Of a stretch of DNA of 64,000 bases, positions 32,016 to 41,685 are shown piece after piece (within the stretch, counting starts at the first letter, position 1; each line of letters begins with the position of its first letter). The notes beneath the pieces are model-generated. The model had not been told where the DNA came from, searched no databases, and was given only the letters and a program-made list of their open reading frames with translations. A program made the translations under genes and the position numbers. This DNA comes from Methanooceanicella nereidis (GTDB lineage Archaea; Halobacteriota; Methanocellia; Methanocellales; Methanocellaceae). Location of the stretch: assembly GCF_021023085.1 (NCBI RefSeq), contig NZ_PGCK01000003.1, positions 124,001 to 188,000 of the forward strand, in the 5' to 3' direction.

Positions 32016-33827
32016 TCATTCGTCGTCGAGCGTCGCCAGGTCACCCAGCGGTTGTCCAAGTTCCTGGGCCTTAAGCACCCTGCGCATGATCTTGCCGCTG
32101 CGGGTCTTCGGCAGACCTGCCTTGAACTCTATCTCGCGCGGGAAAGCATGTGCCGCAAGCTTCGTCTTGACGAAGCCCGAAATTTCCCTCTTAAGCTCTT
32201 CGGAGCCCTCATATCCGGATTTCAGGGATATGAAAGCCTTGATTATATTCCCGTACAGGGGGTCCGGCTTTCCGATGACCCCTGCCTCCGCGACTGCCGG
32301 GTGCTCAAGCAGCGCGCTCTCGACCTCGAACGGGCCCACGCGCTCGCCCGACGTCTTGATGACATCGTCGACCCTTCCGGTGAACCAGAAGTACCCGTCA
32401 TTATCCACGAACGCGCTGTCGCCTGTGACATACCAGCCGGGTATGCGGAAGTATTCCCTGTACTTCTCCGGGTTATTCCAGATGGACCGCATCATGGACG
32501 GCCACCCCGGCTTTATCACGAGATTGCCAGGAACTCCAGGAGGCAGGACCTTGCCGGAATCATCAACAACAGCCGCCTCTATGCCCGGGAAAGGCTTACC
32601 CATGGATCCGATCTTCAGTGGCAGACCATAGAAGTTGGCGATCATGTTGCTACCGGTCTCGGTCATCCAGTAGTTCTCGTGGATGGGGTGGCCGTAAACC
32701 TTCATGCCCCACCTGATGACCTCAGGGTTAAGGGGCTCTCCTACACTTGTTATGTACCTCAGTGACCTGAGGCTGTAATTTTTAATGACCTCGTCGCCGG
32801 CCTTCATCAGCATCCTGAGCGCTGTCGGCGCAGTGTACCAGACCGTCACTTTATACTTATCTATGGCCGAATACCATGCGTCGGGGCTGAACCTCCCCGA
32901 GCATACGACCTGGGACGCCCCGGTAAGCCATGGCCCGAATATGCCGTAGGACGTTCCGGTGACCCACCCGGGATCCGCGGTACACCAGTACACGTCGTCA
33001 TCCCTGAGGTCCTGGACCCACTTCGTAGTGATATAATGCCCTATCATGGCATTGTGCACATGGACCACACCCTTGGATTTTCCCGTAGTGCCGGAGGTGT
33101 AGTGCATGATGACCGGGTCTTCAAGGCTGCACCATTCCATGTTGCATTCTTCAGGGGCGTAAGTCATTTCCGCGTCAAAGCTAAGCTCGTTGTCGTTAAA
33201 TTTGTAGGATTCAGGAACGTCCGCAAGTATGATCTTCTCAAGCGACGGGACTTCGGATTGTATCTCCTCGATCCCGATCTTTTTCATCTCGGGGGTGGTA
33301 ATGACGACCTTTGCGCCCGAATCATTCATCCTGTCCCTTACCGCCTCGGCCCTGAAGCCTCCGAAAAGAGGGGCGAATATGGCACCGACCTTGGCAATTG
33401 ATATGGCGCTTATATAAAGCTCAGGTATCCTGGGCAGATAGGTGAAAACCCTGTCCCCCTTCTTCACGCCCGCCATCTTCAGCACGTTAGCGAACTTGTC
33501 AGTGAGCGTCTTAAGCTCCATGAAAGTGTATTTTTCGTGCTCGTTATCCGGGCCTTCCCAGTATAACGCTATCTTGTTCTTTCTCCAGGAATTCGCATGC
33601 CTGTCGATGGTCTCATGGGCGATGTTTACCTGTCCGGTGTAGTACCAGTCAAAATCCTTCTTCACCTCGTCGAAGCAAAACCCGTTCTTGCATACCCTGT
33701 TATAGTCAAGGTTGCAAGTCCCGGTCTTATCAACGATCTCTATTCCGTTTTCACACTTGATGTCCCAGCATTTTTCATGCCTGTCATATTCTGTCTGAGT
33801 CTTTTCATAATTTGGCGCGGATGGAAT
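32016..33827 (-). CDS. acs: acetate-CoA ligase (AMP-forming)
   Basis: About 603 residues. ANL-family motifs: MHYTSGTTGKSKGVVHVH (P-loop), YWMTETGSN, YVTGDSAFVDNDGYFWFTGRVDDVIKTSGERVGPFEVES (hinge and A8) and KTRSGKIMRRVL with the catalytic Lys. It activates acetate to acetyl-CoA for assimilation or methanogenesis. The N-terminus is Cys-rich (CWDIKC, then three further Cys in CNLDYNRVCKNGFC), unlike usual Acs. Start: no ATG fits; AGGAGG (33835-33840) sits seven bases before an in-frame ATT at 33827, while a TTG at 33869 lies upstream of it. An overlapping leader ORF precedes it. Confidence 0.88.
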   Translation of the reverse strand: MPSAPNYEKTQTEYDRHEKCWDIKCENGIEIVDKTGTCNLDYNRVCKNGFCFDEVKKDFDWYYTGQVNIAHETIDRHANSWRKNKIALYWEGPDNEHEKYTFMELKTLTDKFANVLKMAGVKKGDRVFTYLPRIPELYISAISIAKVGAIFAPLFGGFRAEAVRDRMNDSGAKVVITTPEMKKIGIEEIQSEVPSLEKIILADVPESYKFNDNELSFDAEMTYAPEECNMEWCSLEDPVIMHYTSGTTGKSKGVVHVHNAMIGHYITTKWVQDLRDDDVYWCTADPGWVTGTSYGIFGPWLTGASQVVCSGRFSPDAWYSAIDKYKVTVWYTAPTALRMLMKAGDEVIKNYSLRSLRYITSVGEPLNPEVIRWGMKVYGHPIHENYWMTETGSNMIANFYGLPLKIGSMGKPFPGIEAAVVDDSGKVLPPGVPGNLVIKPGWPSMMRSIWNNPEKYREYFRIPGWYVTGDSAFVDNDGYFWFTGRVDDVIKTSGERVGPFEVESALLEHPAVAEAGVIGKPDPLYGNIIKAFISLKSGYEGSEELKREISGFVKTKLAAHAFPREIEFKAGLPKTRSGKIMRRVLKAQELGQPLGDLATLDDE

Positions 33828-33873
33828 TGCGGAACCTCCTGTGTTCCTCACACAATACTGGATAAACAATCAT
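33805..33873 (-). other. candidate leader ORF overlapping the acs start
   Basis: A 22-codon frame (ATG 33873, stop 33805-33807) in another frame than acs. It begins MIVYPVLCEEHRR and runs across the acs Shine-Dalgarno and presumed start. Its translation would interfere with or feed ribosomes into acs. There is no strong ribosome site of its own, but the message may be leaderless. Speculative. Confidence 0.3.
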
Positions 33874-34073
33874 GATAAATAAAGATTTCCATTTATCACG
33901 ATTATTCATGCGCTATAATGTATAGATTTGAACGAAAAAACATCGATATTTTTATGCTAAAACCGGGGATTAAAGTACAAACGCCAGACAAGCCGGGGTT
34001 CGGTCTTAAATGCTTCCGAATCCGCTTGAAAATTCTTTGAATATTTGTTCATCCTAATCTGAGTCTCCACAAA

Positions 34074-34205
34074 GGCGAATAAGGTGCACTAAATTGTTAA
34101 CCACTAAGCGCACGAAGGCGAGTAAGGTACACAAAAATTTTTAAAGTATATGCTAATCTTCTAAAAAAGTTCTTTGTGTTCCTTGTTCGCCTTTGTGCGC
34201 TCCCA
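34074..34205. repeat. dispersed palindromic repeat, copy 2
   Basis: An imperfect ~130-base palindrome. The left arm has AAGGTGCACTA, AACCACTAAGCGCACGAAGG; the centre is TATGCTAATCTTCTAAA; the right arm is CTTTGTGTTCCTTGTTCGCCTTTGTGCGC. The same arms and centre occur at 18541-18834 and 45404-45515. No coding content. Confidence 0.75.
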
Positions 34206-34257
34206 TGAAAAACTTTTAGATGGTCATTGTAAAGACGTGCATATAACAATTCATTAC

Positions 34258-34855
34258 GGGATTGATGTTCTGCCGTTGTGCCTGTCGGATGGCAGGTAGG
34301 CACGTAACCTCACAGAAACACAGAACCACAAAATTTTTTTTAGAATTTAAGATCACGAAATCTCTAAAGTTCACTCACCAAACCACAAAGGGCTCCAGTA
34401 TCACCGTCAACGCACTAACACCTCTAACGCCCAGCTCAACGCTCGAAGCGCTCTAAGTCACCAACTCTAAAACAAGGCCCGAACATTCCCAAAAACACTA
34501 AATTTTAACTGCACGGTTGACGCTTACACGACTAATATATCCCTGCCATAGTTCAGGAGAGCACAGACCGGGATATTAAACTTTAGTGGTTTGGAGAATG
34601 TTCGGGGTCTTGTTTTAGCGTTGGTGACTTAGAGAGGTTAGTGCGTTGAGCCGAGCGTTAGAGGTGTTAGAGCGTTGACTGTGATACTTGAGCCCTTTGT
34701 GGTTTGGTGAGTAAACTCTTAGTGCTTTTTGAGCACTTAAAAAATCATATAAAAAATTTTTGTGTTTCCGTGTTTTTGTGAGGTTACGTGTATACCTGCC
34801 ATCCGACAGGCACAACCATAAAAACTTCACATCAAAGACCATTGAGTAAAACACA
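34258..34855. repeat. ~600-bp near-continuous imperfect palindrome
   Basis: The left arm 34258-34545 and right arm 34560-34855 are inverted copies with mismatches and small gaps. Outer ends: TTGTGCCTGTCGGATGGCAGGT and ACCTGCCATCCGACAGGCACAA; middle: GTAACCTCAC/GTGAGGTTAC, ACAAGGCCCGAACATTCC/GGAGAATGTTCGGGGTCTTGT; inner: AACACTAAATTTTAA/TTAAACTTTAGTGGTTT. The unpaired centre is only ~20 bases near 34545-34565. Open frames on both strands are by-products of the repeat. The remaining bases of the 33874-35093 gap hold AT-rich DNA and further TTAGTGGT-type repeat fragments. Confidence 0.85.
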
Positions 34856-35093
34856 TTTTCATTCTTAAAACCTGAGCAAGACCCCGCTCATCAAAGATTT
34901 AGTGGTTAACAGTTAGTGGTCCTTTGAGCCCTTGGTGGTGATAAAGACGATAGGATCGTACCTTATATGCCTCAAGGGGCACAAATTCTTCTTGATCATA
35001 CGTATAGTTCCTATTTTACTCCGTCCTGAACTCCCCAAACCCCAAATTATATAACTTTAAATGTTCCTTATGTTTCACCATTAGGGTGGAATA

Positions 35094-37010
35094 ATGCAAT
35101 TACTACTCATCCATTCGGATTTCATCGAATATGAAGTTAAGAAGAGCACTCCCGTCGCCGAGAAGATAGGGGAGGACGTAATGTCCGGCAGGATGGAGGA
35201 GGCGCTCACCGCTTTTATAGCTGTCGAAAAACCCGACGAGTCCAGCGTGTCCTACGTGATCGGCAAGGGCGTGGAAGAGATCGAAAAGGTCGCTTCGCAG
35301 GTAAAAACCAACCGGATAATGTTATACCCTTACGCTCATTTAAGCTCAAACCTATCCTCGCCGAAAACGGCCGTAGATGTCTTAAGGGCGCTCGAAGCAG
35401 CACTGGCCGGAAAGAACTACGAGGTCAAGAGGGCTCCGTTCGGCTGGTATAAGGCGTTCTCTATCAAGTGCAAAGGCCATCCGCTGTCAGAACTGTCAAG
35501 GTCCATAAAACCGGAAGGCGTAGAGACCGTTACCGTAAGCGCCCCGGCGGAGAAGGCAGAGGTTGTTTCAGAGGCCGTTAAGGCAGAGGAAAAGCTCAAG
35601 AGCTATTTCTATATACTCGATTCTGACGGCACTCTTAAAGATCCTAAATCTTATGACTATTCCGGTAAGGATAAGCTCAGGGCATTCGTCGACTACGAGA
35701 TGGCCAAAAAGAGGGCCGTCGACCGCGTGCCGCCTCACGTGGAACTAATGAAGCGCCTGGAGCTCGCGGACTACGAGCCCGGAAGCGATCCCGGCAACAT
35801 GAGGTTTTATCCCAAGGGCAGGATGATGAAGAGCCTGCTCGAGAATTTCGTCCTTAACGAGGCTTACAAGAAGGGCGCGATGGAAGTAGAGACGCCCATC
35901 ATGTATGACATGGAGCATCCGACGCTCAAAAAATACCTTGACAGGTTCCCTGCAAGGCAATACACTGTCATAGCCGACAAAAAGAACCTGTTCTTAAGGT
36001 TTGCGGCATGTTTCGGCCAGTTCCTGATGAGCCACGACATGACCATATCCTATAAGAACCTCCCGATGAAGATGATCGAGCTTACTCGCTACTCGTTCAG
36101 AAAGGAGCAGCGCGGCGAGCTTGTGGGGCTCAGAAGGCTTAGGGCCTTCACGATGCCGGATATGCACACTCTCTGTACGGATATGGACGGCGCCATCAAC
36201 GAGTTCAAGGACCAGTACAACATGTGCATAGAGACCCTGGAAACGGTCGGTATCGACCTGAATGACTATGAGATAGCGATAAGGTTCACCAAAGATTTCT
36301 ATGTACAGAACAAGGCGTTCATAGAAAGCCTGGTGGCAAGGGCTGGCAAGCCTGTCGTCATCGAGATGTGGGAGGAGAGATTCTTCTACTTCGTGCTCAA
36401 GTTCGAGTTTAACTTCATAGACTCTCTGGAAAAGGCCAGCGCACTTTCCACTGTCCAGATAGACGTGGAGAACGCGGAGCGCTACGACATCACCTACGTG
36501 GACGCTAACGGCTCGAAGCAGAGGCCGATAGTCCTCCACTGTTCGCCGTCCGGTGCCATTGAGAGGTGTATTTACGGCCTTCTCGAGAAAGAGTTCATGG
36601 AAAGCGAAAAGGGCAAGGTCCCGATGCTTCCAGTATGGCTTTCGCCGACCCAGGTCAGGGTGATCACCCTCTCGGATAAGCACGTTCCCTATGCCGAGGC
36701 CATTGCCGCAAAGTTGAACGGCATACGTGTCGACATAGACGACCGGGACGAGACCGTCGGCAAGAAGGTCAGGGACGCCGGTAAGGAGTGGATCCCGTAC
36801 GTGGTCACTATCGGAGACGCGGAAATGGGCGGCGAGACTCTGCCCGTAGTCGTCAGGTCGGAATCCGAGCAGAAGAAACCTGCGAAGATAGACATGACCG
36901 TCGAAGAGCTTGCGTCGCGCATAAAGGCCGAGACTGAAGAGCTGCCGACAAGGCCGCTGCCAGTGGCGGATCACCTTTCAAAGCGCCCCAAGTTCGTCGG
37001 AAGCATATGA
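35094..37010 (+). CDS. thrS: threonyl-tRNA synthetase, archaeal type
   Basis: A 638-residue archaeal ThrRS. The N-terminal ~145 residues are the archaea-specific editing domain (DTD-like; [34 protein letters not shown]). Class II catalytic motifs follow ([27 protein letters not shown]; motif 2 [26 protein letters not shown]; motif 3 in [12 protein letters not shown]), then the anticodon-binding domain ([22 protein letters not shown]). It charges tRNA-Thr and removes mischarged Ser. AGGGTGGAATA precedes the ATG. A hairpin terminator follows. Confidence 0.97.
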   Translation: MQLLLIHSDFIEYEVKKSTPVAEKIGEDVMSGRMEEALTAFIAVEKPDESSVSYVIGKGVEEIEKVASQVKTNRIMLYPYAHLSSNLSSPKTAVDVLRALEAALAGKNYEVKRAPFGWYKAFSIKCKGHPLSELSRSIKPEGVETVTVSAPAEKAEVVSEAVKAEEKLKSYFYILDSDGTLKDPKSYDYSGKDKLRAFVDYEMAKKRAVDRVPPHVELMKRLELADYEPGSDPGNMRFYPKGRMMKSLLENFVLNEAYKKGAMEVETPIMYDMEHPTLKKYLDRFPARQYTVIADKKNLFLRFAACFGQFLMSHDMTISYKNLPMKMIELTRYSFRKEQRGELVGLRRLRAFTMPDMHTLCTDMDGAINEFKDQYNMCIETLETVGIDLNDYEIAIRFTKDFYVQNKAFIESLVARAGKPVVIEMWEERFFYFVLKFEFNFIDSLEKASALSTVQIDVENAERYDITYVDANGSKQRPIVLHCSPSGAIERCIYGLLEKEFMESEKGKVPMLPVWLSPTQVRVITLSDKHVPYAEAIAAKLNGIRVDIDDRDETVGKKVRDAGKEWIPYVVTIGDAEMGGETLPVVVRSESEQKKPAKIDMTVEELASRIKAETEELPTRPLPVADHLSKRPKFVGSI

Positions 37011-37021
37011 ACTGATATTGT

Positions 37022-37060
37022 CAGGTTTGGCTAACCCCAAACTTGATAAACCATTTTTTA
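37022..37060 (+). terminator. intrinsic-type terminator after thrS
   Basis: Stem AGGTTTGG/CCAAACTT (37023-37030 and 37037-37044), loop CTAACC, followed by a T-rich tract (CCATTTTTTATTATT) a few bases later, 12 bp after the stop codon. Confidence 0.55.
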
Positions 37061-37541
37061 TTATTAATTCGGGATTAAGCCATTATCATAAGAGTTATGG
37101 TATATTTACCATTTATTATTGTTACATTTTACTTTTTATGCCGCTAACAGTCTATTCATGCGATTTTGCTTAAAATTCTTAATAATCTAAGCTAATAGTT
37201 ATTTTATTTGGTAATATTTATAAATTTAAGAGTTTAATCTACTTTTATGACCTCATATGATGCGAGTGGTTTATGCTCAGTATCATGGATACGAAAAATG
37301 GCCACTGACTCTAAGAGGCATATGCTATTTAATGCTCCCTATTATCCAAATATAAATTAAAACCTGTGTAGCAGACGAAATGTGTGGGTTTGAGGAAGGA
37401 TGGAATAGCACTGGGGCCGGTTAGCGATACTGTGCCGCTTCCGGCCCGGAAGTGCATTACGATAACGGAACAAGTAAAAGGTGAAGAGAACGATCATCCA
37501 TGGTGTTCTCTGAGCTTCTCCCAAACGCAAGCCGTGAATTC

Positions 37542-37628
37542 AGGTGCCGGACATGTCTGCCGGCCTTAAGCGGGGCGTCTTTGATCCCGGATCATTGAAA
37601 GCTTAAGGCAGCGGAGGCATGTCCGGCA
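37542..37628. repeat. inverted repeat/hairpin upstream of flavodoxin gene
   Basis: GTGCCGGACATGTCTGCCGGCCTTAAG pairs with CTTAAGGCAGCGGAGGCATGTCCGGCA (described by arms 37542-37568 and 37600-37628) across a ~30-base GC-rich loop that itself contains GATCCCGGATC. It sits in the 722-base gap 37011-37732, which otherwise is AT-rich with a doubtful 61-codon frame at 37384. Could be a structured leader or small RNA. Confidence 0.5.
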
Positions 37629-37732
37629 TACACCAGAACATTCGTACTATTTGGCGCTTCGTTATCAGTAAGCTGTTTTGTGATGGGGTAAAGTTATCAG
37701 TAAGAGAATATTATAATTATTTAGTGATAATT

Positions 37733-38248
37733 ATGCCCGAAAAACCCTATGTACTGATCATATACACTTCATACTCAGGTAACACGGAAGAGCTTGCGAG
37801 GGCCATATCGGAGGGGGTTAAAAGCTCCGGGAATCTCAATGTCGTCATGAAGAGGGCCAGCGAAGTGAACTTACCGGATATAGGAAATAGCTGTGCCATA
37901 GCCTTCGGGTCACCGACATATTATAGCTACATGAGCGGCGATCTTAAATCACTGTTCGACAGGTCACTTCCTTTCAAGCAATTTTTCGAGGATAAGCCCG
38001 TGATGGCATTTGCGACCGGTGAAGGGGGTCAGCTGACCTGTATCGAAAGCATAGAAAAGCTTCTGGATTTCTTCAATGTAAGATTCGTCCAGCGATCCGA
38101 CATAAAATCGGCAGGGCTTGCGGTACAGGGCAAGCCTGATAGCGCAGCAAGAAAGGCCGCTATCGAAGCCGGAAAGAAACTTGGCGAAGCCGGACTTGAG
38201 TTCGCATGCGCTAAGGCCATGAGAGAGTCCGGGATCAAGGCAAAATAG
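37733..38248 (+). CDS. flavodoxin family protein
   Basis: A 171-residue flavodoxin-fold protein. The FMN phosphate-binding loop YTSYSGNTEELA is at residues 11-22, and AFGSPTYYSYMSGDLKSLFDRS (about 63-84) is the WrbA/flavodoxin isoalloxazine loop. GEGGQLTCIESIEKLL follows. ATG 37733 is chosen because the fold begins directly there; the frame is open upstream to 37619 without family similarity. Probably an electron carrier or NAD(P)H:quinone-type reductase. Confidence 0.85.
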   Translation: MPEKPYVLIIYTSYSGNTEELARAISEGVKSSGNLNVVMKRASEVNLPDIGNSCAIAFGSPTYYSYMSGDLKSLFDRSLPFKQFFEDKPVMAFATGEGGQLTCIESIEKLLDFFNVRFVQRSDIKSAGLAVQGKPDSAARKAAIEAGKKLGEAGLEFACAKAMRESGIKAK

Positions 38249-38300
38249 GCAGCTACCTATTGAAAAGATTTATCTATCTCCAGGGCTCCAGAGTATACGA

Positions 38301-38969
38301 ATGAAGATCAGGCAGCGCAGCTTTTGGCTTAATCTTTTTCTGGGCGTGGGTACCGCATTACTGGCACTGATGCTTTTACTCGACGGCATAACGTCTTTCA
38401 TGTATCTCGTACTTCTACCTGCCATTATCGGCTCTTACGCACTGGCCATGCTTATCATGATCTTCTATCGGCCCGGTGATGGAAATGAAATACAGGATGT
38501 ATCCTTCATCACCAGGCTCAGGGTACGGCTATCTCCCGTACTGGCATTTGTAAGGACCGGGTGGCTTCTTCTGATGATGCTCGGCCTGAACGCGATCTGG
38601 GCCGGCGTGATCGTTTTTTACACCGCTAGCGGCTATCCTGATAAAGTAGATGTTTTTACGGATAAGTTCAGCCTGCTTGTGGGGGCCATAGATCTCATCA
38701 TTGTCCTGAGAATATGCGTTAACCTGCTTTACGCGAATCGCTTTAACTGGGCCGTCATGGTGATCGACGGGCTATTATCTCTGATCATGGCCTGTGCTCT
38801 GGCGGCTATACTTCTGATATCTCCTTTCGACGGTATGCTGCCGTCCTACATCGTGATACTGTTAAAGATGATAGTATCCGTACTGTTCTTCATACAGCTG
38901 ATGGGAGGGATATCACGCCTTTGCGGAACCTTTGAGTTCAGGCAGATGGAAGACGCCGATATCCTATAG
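38301..38969 (+). CDS. membrane protein, unknown (about six TM segments)
   Basis: A 222-residue integral membrane protein: hydrophobic stretches at about 10-30, 33-55, 82-110, 122-140, 148-172 and 182-205. No family recognised and no catalytic motif visible. It follows the flavodoxin gene by 52 bp on the same strand and may be co-transcribed. Confidence 0.65.
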   Translation: MKIRQRSFWLNLFLGVGTALLALMLLLDGITSFMYLVLLPAIIGSYALAMLIMIFYRPGDGNEIQDVSFITRLRVRLSPVLAFVRTGWLLLMMLGLNAIWAGVIVFYTASGYPDKVDVFTDKFSLLVGAIDLIIVLRICVNLLYANRFNWAVMVIDGLLSLIMACALAAILLISPFDGMLPSYIVILLKMIVSVLFFIQLMGGISRLCGTFEFRQMEDADIL

Positions 38970-38998
38970 GTGGGAAAATTAAAAAAAGAGCTTCCTGA

Positions 38999-39238
38999 TC
39001 ATTTATTCTTCTGCTTGCGCCTTCCCTTGGTATTGGGATTATAAGTGGTCCTGGGCTTTAAAAGGATACCCGATTTTACCAGGATATAGGTATAGATGGC
39101 AAAGAGTATTATCTCTAAGCCGGTAAGGTATAGCCCGAATCTCTCCACCAGCCCTAAGAATGGCTCCGAGATCATTAACGCTATGATCAATAGCGGCAGC
39201 CACAGTATCTTGACGTACTTGATTGTTTTTTCATCCAT
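38999..39238 (-). CDS. small membrane protein, unknown
   Basis: A 79-residue protein with two predicted membrane helices (YVKILWLPLLIIALMIS and FGLYLTGLEIILFAIYTYILV) and a very basic C-terminus (NTKGRRKQKNK), expected to face the cytoplasm. Converges on the preceding membrane-protein gene. Confidence 0.6.
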   Translation of the reverse strand: MDEKTIKYVKILWLPLLIIALMISEPFLGLVERFGLYLTGLEIILFAIYTYILVKSGILLKPRTTYNPNTKGRRKQKNK

Positions 39239-39355
39239 AATAACACGATACCACTAAAATGACTACCGATGAAGAGATATGAACTGGTATAAAAATTTAT
39301 CCTTGATGCAACTCCACCTGCCAGCGACCAGACCGAAAAAGCATAAACGGCAAGA

Positions 39356-39859
39356 CTAGTGAACGCATCCGCTAATGTCGATGTGAGTCAACCCATACTT
39401 TTCTTCCATGATCCTTGCAAGTATCGACCTGTGGCATTTCTGCGGATCTTTCTCGTAGCACATAAGCGCAGTACGCGAAGTCTTTATCAGCTGCCGGAGA
39501 CGCTCCAGCTCTAAGGTCTTGCCGAGCGCGTATCTCCTGTAATGATCGGCGTGCTCTTCTTCTTTCTTGTCCGACTTTCGATTTTCCTCGGGATTACCAA
39601 GCCCGGGCATCGAAACATATCTTATCCGGTGTCCGTATTTCTCTCCGTATTCTTCGAGCCTTCTCTCAAGAGCGCTCTTTCTATAGTCCGGCACCCGCGA
39701 CCACGGGACCTCCCTTACGTCGACCAGGCAATTTACCCCAAAGCTTTTTAGCAATAGATAAAGGTCTTCAGATCCCGTACGCTCATACCCTACGGTGAAA
39801 AATTCCTCGTCCTCAGTACCGTATCCGGAGAGCATTGATTGTGCCGGGCCATTTCTCAT
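39356..39859 (-). CDS. DUF488 family protein
   Basis: A 167-residue DUF488 protein: FFTVGYERTGSEDLYLLLKSFGVNCLVDVREVPWSR at the N-terminus, then YVSMPGLGNPEENR and the C-terminal TALMCYEKDPQKCHRSILARIM, where the Cys and His residues of the C-YEK...CHR motif are conserved in the family. Function unproven; a nucleic-acid or redox role has been proposed for the family. Stands alone. Confidence 0.88.
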   Translation of the reverse strand: MRNGPAQSMLSGYGTEDEEFFTVGYERTGSEDLYLLLKSFGVNCLVDVREVPWSRVPDYRKSALERRLEEYGEKYGHRIRYVSMPGLGNPEENRKSDKKEEEHADHYRRYALGKTLELERLRQLIKTSRTALMCYEKDPQKCHRSILARIMEEKYGLTHIDISGCVH

Positions 39860-40006
39860 GACATCTATGACCTGCTGTTAAAACTAAAATACATGGTCGC
39901 TGCTCACTATAAAAAATTTCCATAGTTTTATTTAATATGGACATTATTATATTCATAAACAATATATGCTTGTATAGTAATCTATTATTATGATCGGGGT
40001 TGTATA

Positions 40007-40480
40007 ATGAAGACGCTCATAGCATATTATTCAAACACCGGCAACACCATGAAAGTGGCCAATGACATAAGGTCAAAGATAAAGGCGGATATCACCCGGA
40101 TAGAAGCCGAAAAAGAGAGCTCGTACCTGTTTAAGTGTATCAACGCTTTATTAAAAAAGAAAACACCCATAAAACAATGTACTACCAACCTTAACAACTA
40201 TGACAATATCATCATCTGCTCTCCAGTATGGGCAGCAAGCGCGCCCCCTGCAGTGAACCAGTATCTTAATGAATTACAGAACACTCTCGGCAAAAAATAC
40301 TCTGTTGTAGTGACGGCCAAAAGTAGCGGGATGGCAAACGTGCTGTCGCAGATATGCAAGGAATGCGACAATAAACAGATGGTATTCATTAACTCGTTAG
40401 TTGTCCTTCAAAAGGAAATTGACTCGGGCACGCATATGGCGAAGATCGACGAGTTCGTCATAGGGTTGACAAGGGCCTAA
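40007..40480 (+). CDS. flavodoxin family protein (short)
   Basis: A 157-residue flavodoxin. The phosphate loop YYSNTGNTMKVA is at residues 6-17 and NYDNIIICSPVWAASAPPAVNQYLNEL at ~62-88 matches the second FMN loop. The C-terminal half is shorter than in WrbA. Probably a small electron-transfer protein. AT-rich leader with TATA-like TATATGCTTGTATAG upstream. Confidence 0.85.
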   Translation: MKTLIAYYSNTGNTMKVANDIRSKIKADITRIEAEKESSYLFKCINALLKKKTPIKQCTTNLNNYDNIIICSPVWAASAPPAVNQYLNELQNTLGKKYSVVVTAKSSGMANVLSQICKECDNKQMVFINSLVVLQKEIDSGTHMAKIDEFVIGLTRA

Positions 40481-40683
40481 GCACCGGATATCGCGGTGTA
40501 AGCGAATAGGTGTCCCTGTCAGAAAGTTTTTATCATTCTATTTTTATCAATAATCGTCCTGTCACCGTCATTAAAAAAAGCCGGAAGCCGGGTATAGCGG
40601 CTCGCTATCTAATGTCTCACTCGTTATGCAGATAATTTTAAATAGTGAACGCCCTTATTTCAAAAAACAAACGGAGTAATATC

Positions 40684-41601
40684 ATGGTAGATGTCAACGC
40701 ATTTATAGACGAGGCCGTTAACCGTATCAGAGAACAGGTTAAGGACGGTAAGGCTTTGATAGCTTTGTCCGGCGGCGTCGACAGCTCTGTATGCGCGATA
40801 CTTGCGCACAGGGCGATAGGTGATAAATTAGTCCCGGTCTACGTTGACACGGGGCTCATGAGGAAAGGGGAGACAGACAGGATAAGAGAGCTATTCAGCT
40901 TTATGAACCCGAGGATAGTGGATGCGAGCGATCAGTTCTTCGGGGCATTAAAAGGAGTGACCGACCCTGAGATGAAGCGTAAAGTGGTCGGAGAGAATTT
41001 CATCAGGGTATTCGAGGTCGTCGCAAAAAGCCTGGACGTCGATTATCTTATACAGGGCACGATCTACCCGGACAGGATAGAGTCCGAGGGAGGCATCAAG
41101 TCCCACCACAACGTCGGAGGTTTACCGTCCGTCATTGACTTTAAAGGCATCATAGAGCCTATCGAGGACCTTTACAAGGATGAGGTAAGGGAGGTCGCAA
41201 GGGCTCTTGAGCTGCCGGAAGAGGTAGCAGAACGCATGCCGTTCCCCGGGCCAGGGCTGTCCGTACGCGTCATAGGCGAGGTCACCAGGGAAAAGGTCGA
41301 GGTCATCAGGGAAGCTAACGCCATCGTCGAAGAAGAGATAGTACATAAGTTTAAGCCGTGGCAGTGCCTTGCAGCATTGCTCGAGAAGGGCACAGGCGTC
41401 AAGGGCGACAACAGGTGCCACGGATGGATAGTGGCCGTGAGGGCAGTGGAATCCAGAGACGCTATGACCGCGAACCATATGGAACTTCCATGGGAGACGC
41501 TGAACAAACTATCGTCCCGTATCACTTCAGAGATACCCTCAGTGGCGAGAGTCGTCTACGATATAACTCCGAAGCCGCCGGCGACCATTGAATTCGAATA
41601 A
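40684..41601 (+). CDS. guaAB: GMP synthase, ATP-pyrophosphatase subunit
   Basis: A 305-residue PP-loop ATPase with the signature [23 protein letters not shown] (about 33-55) and the GuaA dimerisation/C-terminal domain ([19 protein letters not shown], ending [14 protein letters not shown]). It aminates XMP to GMP using ammonia from a separate glutaminase subunit, the archaeal two-subunit arrangement; that glutaminase gene is not next to it. ATG 40684 has GGAG eight bases upstream; an in-frame GTG at 40645 is less likely. Confidence 0.96.
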   Translation: MVDVNAFIDEAVNRIREQVKDGKALIALSGGVDSSVCAILAHRAIGDKLVPVYVDTGLMRKGETDRIRELFSFMNPRIVDASDQFFGALKGVTDPEMKRKVVGENFIRVFEVVAKSLDVDYLIQGTIYPDRIESEGGIKSHHNVGGLPSVIDFKGIIEPIEDLYKDEVREVARALELPEEVAERMPFPGPGLSVRVIGEVTREKVEVIREANAIVEEEIVHKFKPWQCLAALLEKGTGVKGDNRCHGWIVAVRAVESRDAMTANHMELPWETLNKLSSRITSEIPSVARVVYDITPKPPATIEFE

Positions 41602-41685
41602 CGGCGATCAATATCATCAGTAAAAACGTGCAATTCAGACATCCTCAAAAATGCACAAGGTGAAACATATTTAGAGTGAGAATAA

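Noticed and set aside
34097-34854. Small proteins at 34097-34303, 34262-34456 and 34615-34854
   Set aside because: All lie within the inverted repeats, are partly mirror images of each other, and show no protein-like conservation signal.
37384-37569. A 61-codon gene before the flavodoxin gene
   Set aside because: GTG start, no family, and its end runs into the arm of the inverted repeat.
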